From the NCBI GenBank assembly GCA_030609785.1, contig JAUWTC010000151.1:1-6640 (forward strand): DNA of 6,640 nt, given 5' to 3'. Positions 1-5,425 of the stretch are shown one piece after another. The notes beneath the pieces were generated by a model. The model did no database searches. It saw only the letters and a program-made list of their open reading frames with translations, and was not told the origin of the DNA. Source of the stretch: Holophagae bacterium (GTDB lineage: Bacteria > Acidobacteriota > Thermoanaerobaculia > Thermoanaerobaculales > Sulfomarinibacteraceae). The position numbers and the translations under genes are program-made. Position 1 is the first letter of the stretch, and the number at the start of each line of letters is the position of its first letter.

Positions 1-371
1 ACATCGTACTCCCGGATGGATCGGTAACTACCCTTCAGGAACTCAACCCAATCCTGAAGGACATCCCGCTGTGGCAGGCCTACCCCGGCGACACCCTCAA
101 CGGCGACTTCACAAACTGCTTTGCACCCAACATGTGTGCGCTCAAAGTCGCCCTCGAAGAGGCCCAATTCAGTGTCGAGAGCACGAAGGCACTGCCCGGA
201 GCCGGCTTTGCTCGAGCAGTTGCTGTCGACAACGAACTGGCAGCGAAGTACCGCGTTCTCGACGGTCGAATAGAGGAATCACCGTTCGATCCAGCTGTGC
301 CCTACTACCTCGACGAAGAGGGTTCGGAGCACACGCTGACCGGGAGACGAGCGGACAACCAGGAGACATGA
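1..371 (+). CDS. Class I SAM-dependent methyltransferase, C-terminal part (5' truncated by window edge)
   Basis: The reading frame is open from base 3 to the TGA at 369-371, giving about 122 visible residues; the start lies left of the window. An ATG at 132 is internal, because the frame upstream of it continues the same domain. The visible part resembles the end of DUF1698/Methyltransf_9-type methyltransferases. A YPGDTLNGDFTNCFAPN stretch matches the family pattern of an acidic run, then TNWW-like and PN residues, followed by a helix (CALKVALEEAQFSV) equivalent to the usual 'LEAMLRSAGF'. Here Cys-Phe replaces the usual Trp-Trp. The SAM-binding GxGxG region would be upstream and cannot be checked, so the substrate is unknown. 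CmoB (tRNA wobble uridine) is a distant relative, but many members act on lipids or small molecules. The family call is fairly good; the function is open. Confidence 0.68.
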   Translation, partial: IVLPDGSVTTLQELNPILKDIPLWQAYPGDTLNGDFTNCFAPNMCALKVALEEAQFSVESTKALPGAGFARAVAVDNELAAKYRVLDGRIEESPFDPAVPYYLDEEGSEHTLTGRRADNQET

Positions 372-372
372 A

Positions 373-735
373 ATGAACCCACGAGAGGTCGTCGAAAACT
401 GGGTCGAAGCCTTCAACAGAAGTGATATCGACGCTCTTTGCGACTGCTACACAGACGATGCGGTCAACCACCAGGTCCCAGAAAGCCCTGTCCGGGGTCT
501 CCCCGCAATCCGGAGCCGGTTTGCTGCAGAATTCTCTCGTGCCGCGATGGTATGCATCGTGGAAAACATATTTCAGGACGGCGAATGGGCAATCCTGGAG
601 TGGCGCGACCCCCTCGGACTTCGGGGATGCGGCTTTTTTCGGGTTCAAGACGGCAAGATCAATTTTCAAAGGGGGTATTGGGACAAACTGACCTTCCTCC
701 GCCAGCACGGCCTCCCGATTCCAACTGAACCCTGA
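373..735 (+). CDS. Nuclear transport factor 2 / SnoaL-like family protein
   Basis: This 120-residue protein is a single small alpha+beta cone domain of the NTF2-like superfamily, usual length for the family. Evidence is the N-terminal helix pattern VVENWVEAFNRSDIDALCDCYTDDAV (residues 6-31, key residues W10, F14, N15, D18, Y26, D28, D29), a strand-rich second half with EWAILEWRDP at 71-80 and FFRVQDGKI at 88-96, and a C-terminal GYWDKLTFLRQHGLP typical of uncharacterised NTF2-family members. The ATG at 373 has an AGGAG at 361-365, seven bases upstream, placed inside the end of the methyltransferase gene. The gap between the genes is one base, so they are probably co-transcribed and translationally coupled. 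Members can be enzymes (isomerase, cyclase, hydrolase) or ligand binders; no specific activity can be assigned. A role on the same small-molecule substrate as the methyltransferase is only a guess. Confidence 0.85.
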   Translation: MNPREVVENWVEAFNRSDIDALCDCYTDDAVNHQVPESPVRGLPAIRSRFAAEFSRAAMVCIVENIFQDGEWAILEWRDPLGLRGCGFFRVQDGKINFQRGYWDKLTFLRQHGLPIPTEP

Positions 736-753
736 CCAGATCCTTGAACCCTG
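726..753 (+). repeat. Short direct repeat TGAACCCTG, two copies
   Basis: The 9-mer tgaaccctg occurs at 726-734 and again at 745-753. The first copy overlaps the last codons and stop of the NTF2-like gene. It looks like a remnant of a GAACCCT-type heptamer repeat; only two copies remain, so chance is possible. Confidence 0.4.
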
Positions 754-805
754 GGACCTGAATCGTGAGGTCTGAAACGCCAACCCGACTGCACCAGAAC
801 ACAAA

Positions 806-884
806 TGAACCACGAAGACACGAAGATCACAAAGAAAGTACTGTAAATAAAACCCCTTCGTGTTCTTCGTGTCTTCGTGGTTCA
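806..884. repeat. Long imperfect palindrome (intergenic repeat element)
   Basis: The left arm at 806-834 pairs with the right arm at 856-884: 29 bp with two mismatches and a 21-base AT-rich loop (835-855). The outer 21 bp are perfect; the left arm begins tgaaccacgaagacacgaag and the right arm ends cttcgtgtcttcgtggttca. RNA from either strand could form a very stable hairpin. No T-tract follows it on the + strand, so it is not a classical intrinsic terminator, but it lies between a rightward gene (ending 735) and a leftward gene (ending 1003), where a two-way transcript end would fit. I recall similar sequence, often mistranslated as NHEDTKNTK-like peptides, as common in intergenic DNA of Acidobacteriota, Planctomycetes and Deltaproteobacteria. 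Confidence 0.8.
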
Positions 885-945
885 ACTCTCTTCGTTTCGG
901 TGGCCTCCCTTTTCGTGGCTAATTTTCTTGCTCTCTTTGCGTTCT

Positions 946-975
946 CTTTGCGTCCTTGGCGTCTTGGCGGTTCAA
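946..975. repeat. Diverged direct copy of the palindrome's right arm
   Basis: Bases 946-975 align without gaps to 856-885 with 23 of 30 identical; both end in ggttcaa. Most changes turn TTCGT blocks into TTGGC or TTTGC. Just inside and upstream, ctctttgcgt occurs twice (933-942 and 944-953), an 11-base step. Together with 806-884 this shows a repeat family present in at least two subtypes within one spacer. No inverted partner of this second subtype is present, so it may be half of a former palindrome. Confidence 0.65.
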
Positions 976-1002
976 TTGCCTTTGTGTTGTTGTGGCTGCC
1001 CT

Positions 1003-1896
1003 TCAATCGTCCGTCGCACGCACGGTCAGTACCGGGATCCTCGACCTCCGAACGACCCCTTCGGCGACCGAGCCCAGCAGGAGGTGCTGCAGGCCTGAGA
1101 GCCCCCGAGTACCCATGATCACCAGATCGAATCGTGCCGGATCAGCAGCATCGAGAATGGCATCAACAGCCCGCCCCGTGACGACTTCGAGGGTGTGGGC
1201 CACGCCCTTCAACTGCACCGCGGCGGCGGCCTTCATTGCCTCGACCGAGCGTTCCTCGATCCTGTGCAACACCTCATCCGGCATCACGTCGACGGCGTAG
1301 AACTCGGGGTAGACCACCGGCTCGACGACGTGCAACAGATGCACCTCTGCGCCCAGCGCCAACGCCCACTCCCGCGCCACGGCGACCGCAGCCTCGGACC
1401 TCTGAGAGAAGTCGTGGGACACCAGAATGCTCCCGGCTGAACGCGCCTCGGTGTCGGCACTCTCCCTGACGGTGACGACCGGGACAACGGAAGATCGCAC
1501 AATCTCTTCGGCAACAGAGCCCAAAAGGAGGTGCCGCAGGCCCCGACGACCGTGGGTCCCCATCACCACCAGATCGCACTCGAGGTCCAGGACGGCCTCC
1601 ATCAGGCTCTCCGACACTGAAAGGCCCCGGACCAAATGGGTGTGAACCCCCACACCCGTCCGATCGGCGTGTCTGGCGAGTACCTCCTCGGTTTGCCGGT
1701 CATGCTGCTCGTCGAGGCGTTCCAGCTCCCGCTGCAGCTCCTGACTTTGTTGCCGGCCCTCCAGCAGGATCCTCACATGAACAAGATGGATCTCCGCTCC
1801 GAAGACACCCGCCAACCGACGAGCGAAGTCCAGGGCGTGATCGGCAGTGGCCGAAAAATCCGTGGCGACGAGAATCGAGGCTGGAGCATTCAACAT
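1003..1896 (-). CDS. Universal stress protein with two tandem UspA domains
   Basis: This is a 297-residue cytoplasmic protein made of two UspA domains: residues about 6-144 and 155-293. Each starts with a strand and an aspartate that contacts the nucleotide (ILVATDFS at 8-15, ILVSHDFS at 157-164). Each ends with the ATP-binding pattern Gx2Gx9GS: G113, G116, G126-S127 in the first and G262, G265, G275-S276 in the second. Both domains therefore look competent for ATP binding, unlike many tandem Usps where one has decayed. An insertion rich in Gln, Glu and Arg (residues 45-72, probably helical) marks the first domain. The start is set by the strong AGGAGG five bases upstream of the ATG. The gene stands alone and is divergent from the secreted-protein gene. 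The family is linked to survival in stress and growth arrest; the specific trigger is unknown. Confidence 0.95.
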   Translation of the reverse strand: MLNAPASILVATDFSATADHALDFARRLAGVFGAEIHLVHVRILLEGRQQSQELQRELERLDEQHDRQTEEVLARHADRTGVGVHTHLVRGLSVSESLMEAVLDLECDLVVMGTHGRRGLRHLLLGSVAEEIVRSSVVPVVTVRESADTEARSAGSILVSHDFSQRSEAAVAVAREWALALGAEVHLLHVVEPVVYPEFYAVDVMPDEVLHRIEERSVEAMKAAAAVQLKGVAHTLEVVTGRAVDAILDAADPARFDLVIMGTRGLSGLQHLLLGSVAEGVVRRSRIPVLTVRATDD

Positions 1897-1901
1897 GGCA
1901 T

Positions 1902-1907
1902 CCTCCT
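1902..1907 (-). promoter_or_regulatory. Ribosome binding site of the universal stress protein gene
   Basis: On the - strand this reads AGGAGG, a perfect Shine-Dalgarno core, with a five-base spacer to the ATG at 1896-1894. It fixes the start. The TATATT and GATATA stretches just upstream on the same strand are AT-rich but have no recognisable -35 partner at 16-18 bases. Confidence 0.8.
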
Positions 1908-1981
1908 ATATCCAATATAGGCCCCCAAGATGATTTGACGACTGATAAGGCATGGGTGTAGCCTGGAATGGAGAAAGGGCC

Positions 1982-2037
1982 CGGAAGACTACAAATGCAT
2001 TTCTCAAGAAAATCTTAGTTATTCTTGTAGTTTTCCG
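1982..2037. repeat. Inverted repeat in the leader of the secreted protein gene
   Basis: Arm 1982-1994 pairs with arm 2025-2037: 13 bp with one mismatch (G1987 against T2032, which would be a G-U pair in RNA) around a 30-base AT-rich loop. It ends 28 bases before the start codon, so it could be a leader hairpin, an operator or the remnant of an intergenic repeat. No known regulator site is recognised. Confidence 0.5.
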
Positions 2038-2055
2038 AAAAACATACTCTGTTTT

Positions 2056-2060
2056 GGAGG
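2056..2060 (+). promoter_or_regulatory. Ribosome binding site deciding the start of the secreted protein gene
   Basis: GGAGG lies five bases before the ATG at 2066. This decides between the ATG at 2066 and an upstream in-frame ATG at 1952, which lacks such a site. Confidence 0.8.
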
Positions 2061-2065
2061 AAATC

Positions 2066-4789
2066 ATGTTAACCCTCACTCGAAAAGATTCACCAAGACC
2101 ACGAAACCAGAGAATGCCGGGGGTGACAACGGTCACATCTCTCGTGTGTGTTCTTGCGCTGCTCATCCTCGGATGGAGTTCGCCGGCTTCGGCGCAGGTC
2201 GATTTCTCCTGGGATCCTGAAACGCCCGCAATCGCGGAAACCGTGACATTTACCATCGGCGACCCCAGTGTCATCCCGGTAAGCTGGGATTTCGGCGGTC
2301 CCGACTGTGAAGGCAATATCGGTGTGTTGGACTGCCGTTGGATCACGGACTACTGCAGGAACATTACGTGGAGTTATTCACAAGCCGGTACTAAGACGGT
2401 TCACCTCGTGACCGAGCAGGGTGAGGTCACACACACGGTCGAGGTACAGAATTCCGGCTCGTGCTGTATGAAGGACGGGCCGCCGTCTGCAGGATTCAGC
2501 ATGTCCCCAAACCCGACCTACACCGGCCAGACGGTGGTCTTCACCGATCTCTCGGCAAAATCATCTCGGGACCAAATACCCGATGATACGGAAGTTGATT
2601 TCGAATTCGTACCTCAGAGCCCAGAGATCGGAGAACTGGTGATCTTCACCATCACCGGCGTCGACGGCGTCGACAGTGCCGAATGGGACTTTGGCGGCGA
2701 GGGCTGCGGCGACCTGAGCCCTGAATATGTCTGCCTGCCGCTGTTCACCGATTGCTTGACCTCGTCCCACATCTACGCGGGATCGGGCGATAAAACCGTC
2801 CGCATGACAATTAACGGGGGGCTGCACGAAACAACCCACATCGTCACCATCCGAAACGAGGGCCACTGCGATGACGACGGTGGCTGTATCTTCCACCTCG
2901 ATCCCATCACCCGAACCTTCGGCCACATCGGCGGAACCGACAGCATTTCGGTGAGCTCGGGGCCATCGTGTCAGTGGGCCGCAACACCATCCGTCGGCTG
3001 GATCGAGGTCATCGCCGGCGAAAGCGGCATGGGAAACGGCTACGTCACCTATGCGGTCGAGCCCAACGCCGGCAGCATCCGATCCGGAAGGATCTCGGTC
3101 GAAGGCCGGATCCACACGATCACCCAGGATGCTTATGACGAAGGCGACCCCGGTGACACCGCACCGACCAGTTGGGCCTGGACCATCACCTCCGACAATC
3201 AGCATTTCATCACCTCCGATCAGCCTTCTTTCACCCACGTGTTCGACACGCCTGGCCTCTATTCCGTTCGATTGAAGGTCTCCAACTGCAGGGGCAGTGA
3301 TGTTGAAAGGGCCGTGCTGGTAATCGAAGAGCCGCCGGCTTCCGCCGAGGGTTGGGTCGTACCGTCAGCCGTACACGCTCCAGGTCTCAACCGGACCCGG
3401 TGGCGGACCGATCTTTGGGTCTTCAACCCGGGCGAAACGACACTCGAGCTCGAACTCGAGTTTCTGTTGGAAAACAACGACAACTGGCTGACCGACCACC
3501 CGACCCTGGAACTGAGCATTCCACCGGAAGGCACAGCCGTTCTCGAGGACGTGCTCCTGCTGATCCCCGATCTGGTGGTGGATGACCAGGCGGTCATAGG
3601 TTCAGTCCTGATCAACCGCCCGGAAGACGACCAGCAGCCCGCACCTGTGATCACCTCCCGCACCTTCAACCAAACACCCGACGGGACCTTCGGCCAATTC
3701 GTCCCGGCAGTACCGGTTCCACCCAACGCGCCCGACCGTCTTTTCTTGACCGGGCTCAGTCACACCAGCGCCTCGAGAACCAACATTCGACTGGCCAACC
3801 TGGGAACCGATGCCGTCGATGTGAAACTTAACGTTCTGTCGGCAGACGGTCACGCCCTGGGCCAACCGGTCTTAAGGACCATACCGGCCCTGAGCACGAT
3901 CCAAGTCAACGGCATCGCGGAAGTCGCCTGGGCAGGAACCGACCTCGACATCTTTTCGGTCAGGGTAAACACCTACGTCGAGACCGTTCTGGCCTGGGCG
4001 TCAGTCATCAACAACCAGACCGGCGATCCGGTGCTGTTCAATGCCCTCAGCGCCAACGCCGCATCCAGGACCCTGTGGGTGCCCGGAGTGGCCCACCTTG
4101 GCGGCGCCAATAACAGCCAGTGGCGTTCGGACATCACGGTTTTCAATCCTGCCCTCTTCCCCCTGGACTCTACGGTGACCTACATTCCTTCTGAAGGATC
4201 CGAGATTCCTCCGCCCCTCGAGATCACGACCCTCCAGCCGCCGAAGGCTCTCTTCTTCCTTGACGTTCTGGCCAGCGAGTTCCTCGCCCCGGACGAAGTT
4301 TCAAAGGGGTATCTCATCATCTCCGGAACGGGCCATGAGCCGCCGCTGGAGGTTGTGGCCAGAACCTACAACCTCGATCCCACCGGAGGGACGTTCGGGC
4401 AGAACCTCTCTGTTTTCGACGGCGCCGATTGGCTCACCCAGGGCGGCCGAACGTTCATTCCCGGAGTGGCTCTGTCGTCGACCGCCGAAGATGGTTTCAG
4501 AACCAATATTGGCTTGCTCAACGTTGACTCCGACGAGTGGGCCGAGATCGCCCTGACCCTGTTGGACGATCAGGGCAACGTTGCTGCCCCTGTGACCACC
4601 CTCTGGTTGCCCGCCGGCGAGCTGCGCCAATTCAACCTGGCGACTCGATTGGGTCTGGGTGGACTTGACCTCCAGGGAACGGTGATCCTCAAGCACCTCA
4701 GCGGTGCTCCAGTGGTTGCCTATGCGTCTGTGATTGACAACCGGACCCAGGACCCAATCCTGATCCCGGCGGTACCCGAGGCCCCCTGA
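2066..4789 (+). CDS. Exported multidomain protein: PKD-like, BACON and four tandem C-terminal modules
   Basis: This 907-residue protein has an N-terminal export signal: basic residues to R16, hydrophobic core about 22-37, and an ASA|Q cleavage site after A43. Then come a PKD-like module (45-134, WDFGG at 74-78), the first half of another PKD domain (139-167, PNPTYTGQTVVFTD), a second copy of the first module (176-268, WDFGG at 207-211), a BACON domain (274-354, with C302-x-W304, W312-I313, G321-x-G323 and a closing ITQ), and a PKD second half (364-421, SWAWTIT to HVFDTPGLYSVRLKVSN). Residues 430-904 hold four beta-rich modules, alternating in type, with motifs such as WRTDLWVFNPG and ASVINNQTGDP. 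There is no catalytic motif, C-terminal anchor or sorting signal. PKD and BACON domains are adhesion or glycan-binding folds, so a surface or secreted binding role is likely; the ligand is unknown. The start at 2066 rests on GGAGG and the signal peptide. The C-terminal modules resemble repeats I recall from acidobacterial secreted proteins. Confidence 0.9.
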   Translation: MLTLTRKDSPRPRNQRMPGVTTVTSLVCVLALLILGWSSPASAQVDFSWDPETPAIAETVTFTIGDPSVIPVSWDFGGPDCEGNIGVLDCRWITDYCRNITWSYSQAGTKTVHLVTEQGEVTHTVEVQNSGSCCMKDGPPSAGFSMSPNPTYTGQTVVFTDLSAKSSRDQIPDDTEVDFEFVPQSPEIGELVIFTITGVDGVDSAEWDFGGEGCGDLSPEYVCLPLFTDCLTSSHIYAGSGDKTVRMTINGGLHETTHIVTIRNEGHCDDDGGCIFHLDPITRTFGHIGGTDSISVSSGPSCQWAATPSVGWIEVIAGESGMGNGYVTYAVEPNAGSIRSGRISVEGRIHTITQDAYDEGDPGDTAPTSWAWTITSDNQHFITSDQPSFTHVFDTPGLYSVRLKVSNCRGSDVERAVLVIEEPPASAEGWVVPSAVHAPGLNRTRWRTDLWVFNPGETTLELELEFLLENNDNWLTDHPTLELSIPPEGTAVLEDVLLLIPDLVVDDQAVIGSVLINRPEDDQQPAPVITSRTFNQTPDGTFGQFVPAVPVPPNAPDRLFLTGLSHTSASRTNIRLANLGTDAVDVKLNVLSADGHALGQPVLRTIPALSTIQVNGIAEVAWAGTDLDIFSVRVNTYVETVLAWASVINNQTGDPVLFNALSANAASRTLWVPGVAHLGGANNSQWRSDITVFNPALFPLDSTVTYIPSEGSEIPPPLEITTLQPPKALFFLDVLASEFLAPDEVSKGYLIISGTGHEPPLEVVARTYNLDPTGGTFGQNLSVFDGADWLTQGGRTFIPGVALSSTAEDGFRTNIGLLNVDSDEWAEIALTLLDDQGNVAAPVTTLWLPAGELRQFNLATRLGLGGLDLQGTVILKHLSGAPVVAYASVIDNRTQDPILIPAVPEAP
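2198..2869 (+). repeat. Duplicated cysteine-bearing PKD-like module (two copies, protein level)
   Basis: Copy 1 is 2198-2467 (residues 45-134) and copy 2 is 2591-2869 (residues 176-268). They share a VDF start, an aromatic WDFGG core and an identical cysteine spacing (C81-x8-C90-x6-C97 and C214-x8-C223-x6-C230), followed by a further cysteine 36-38 residues later. The DNA is much less alike than the protein, so the duplication is old. Confidence 0.75.
3353..4777 (+). repeat. Twofold tandem duplication of a ~240-residue unit in the secreted protein
   Basis: Residues 430-668 and 669-904 repeat the same order of two modules. Type 1 (430-557 and 669-794) starts WVPxxxHxxG, has WR[TS]D and VFNP, and ends RTFNQTPDGTFGQ or RTYNLDPTGGTFGQ. 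Type 2 (558-668 and 795-904) has [RN]TNI near its start and ends ASVI[ND]N[QR]T with [GQ]DP. All four share the opening PG or TG, an R-T/S-N/D step and an N-containing strand, so they probably descend from one module. Confidence 0.75.
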
Positions 4790-4811
4790 GACGACGCCAT
4801 CAACTCTCGTA

Positions 4812-5303
4812 TCAGTACGCCATCGGGCGCGGCTCGACACTGTCCAACGGCGACAGATCCCGCTCGGTGACCATTGAGACGGCCATCGCCGTGTTGAAGA
4901 AACGAGGTCGAGGCCGGATTCCAACCCGTGCCAGATCCAGCCGGTCTGCATCCCAACAGACCGCGATGGTCGGGTCTTCGGTTCGAGTATGACGTGTGTG
5001 CCCTTCACACGCCTCGATCAGGGTTTCAAACTCGGCATCGGTAAGATCGGACAAATCCTCCCTGATCGAGTCGGCATACCGGGCCGCCCGGGGGCCATGC
5101 CCAGGATCGAATCCGTCGTTGAGTCTTCGGCAGTCGTGCAGATAGGCAAAGAGGGAAACAACCCGTTGGTTGGCCCCGACAGACGGTGCCAGGAAGAGTC
5201 CGTTTCGCTCGACTCGAGCCCAGTGTCTCGGGCCATGGACCGACCGCAAGTCGGCCGTCGAATCCTGGATCACGCGTGAAAGCAGTGCGTCAATATCATT
5301 CAC
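4812..5303 (-). CDS. HD-domain superfamily hydrolase, small uncharacterised type
   Basis: This 163-residue cytoplasmic protein has HD-superfamily metal ligands in order: H23 (SVHGPRHWARVERNG), H56-D57 (YLHDCRR), H69 (DPGHGPRAA), H102 and H105 (CEGHTRH) and D118 and D120 (CWDADRLDLARVG). This series, with a DPGHG loop and a CWDADRLDL segment, is typical of a conserved group of small HD proteins of unknown substrate; phosphomonoesterase or nucleotidase chemistry is the usual expectation for the superfamily. The start is GTG at 5303. The nearby ATG at 5299 is out of frame, and no other usual start exists before the in-frame stop near 5342. The ribosome binding site is weak, suggesting low expression. 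It converges on the secreted-protein gene with 22 bases between stops and diverges from the DUF299 gene. Nothing links it functionally to either. Confidence 0.85.
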   Translation of the reverse strand: MNDIDALLSRVIQDSTADLRSVHGPRHWARVERNGLFLAPSVGANQRVVSLFAYLHDCRRLNDGFDPGHGPRAARYADSIREDLSDLTDAEFETLIEACEGHTRHTRTEDPTIAVCWDADRLDLARVGIRPRPRFFNTAMAVSMVTERDLSPLDSVEPRPMAY

Positions 5304-5425
5304 CGCGCACGAGGTTACCCCGAATCCAGGCCATTGTCGCTATAGTGAAGGGGGTTCACTCAACCCAGTGACCGATCGGCCTTCACCGATACTGACCGCC
5401 GTTCGGGCTCGTCGAGGGAGGTCGA
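5304..5425. other. Divergent intergenic region between the HD hydrolase and DUF299 genes
   Basis: This 122-bp region must hold both outward promoters. A tatagt at 5341-5346 on the + strand resembles a -10 box, but no good -35 stands 16-18 bases upstream, so this is only a weak candidate for the DUF299 gene. The DUF299 ribosome binding site is AGGGAGG at 5415-5421, four bases from the ATG at 5426. Confidence 0.4.

Larger units (their letters stand above)
736..1002. other. Gene-free spacer, 267 bp, filled mostly by repeats
   Basis: No convincing protein or RNA gene lies here. The contents are a short GAACCCT-type repeat at the left end, the palindrome at 806-884, a pyrimidine-rich stretch on the + strand (about 885-945) and the diverged repeat copy at 946-975, which ends 27 bases before the stop codon of the universal stress protein. 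Frames that stay open through this stretch on both strands do so because of the repeats and show no protein family signal. Confidence 0.7.
1897..2065. other. Divergent intergenic region between the stress protein and secreted protein genes
   Basis: This 169-bp region must hold the promoters of both flanking genes. Its right half (about 1985-2055) is far richer in A and T than its surroundings. On the + strand, ttgacg at 1935-1940 looks like a -35 box, but the best -10 at the right distance (tgtagc at 1957-1962) is poor, so no promoter is called. The frame of the downstream gene happens to stay open back to an ATG at 1952, but that extension has no ribosome binding site and would hide the signal peptide. 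Confidence 0.5.

Noticed and set aside
755..772. Short stem gacct / aggtc as a terminator after the NTF2-like gene
   Set aside because: Only five base pairs with an eight-base loop and no following T-run.
169..885. A 238-codon open frame on the - strand starting in the palindromic repeat
   Set aside because: It begins with translated repeat sequence (NHEDTKNTK-like), then runs antisense through the NTF2-like gene and the methyltransferase end. It has no family signal.
1952..2065. Upstream extension of the secreted protein to an ATG at 1952
   Set aside because: There is no ribosome binding site there. It would put 38 extra residues before a proper signal peptide, while the ATG at 2066 has GGAGG at the right distance.
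2561..3238. A 225-codon open frame on the - strand
   Set aside because: It is antisense to the PKD/BACON region, which has clear domain evidence, and shows no motif of its own.
3440..3459. Near-palindrome around repeated CTCGAG
   Set aside because: It is explained by codons for a Leu-Glu repeat (LELELE) within the coding region.
4790..4811. Possible terminator between the convergent secreted-protein and HD genes
   Set aside because: The 22-base gap has no stem-loop and no T-run.
4301..5008. A 235-codon open frame on the - strand
   Set aside because: It lies antisense to the repeat region of the secreted protein and overlaps the HD hydrolase in another frame. Its composition is Arg-, Ser- and Gly-rich, as expected for a shadow in GC-rich DNA.
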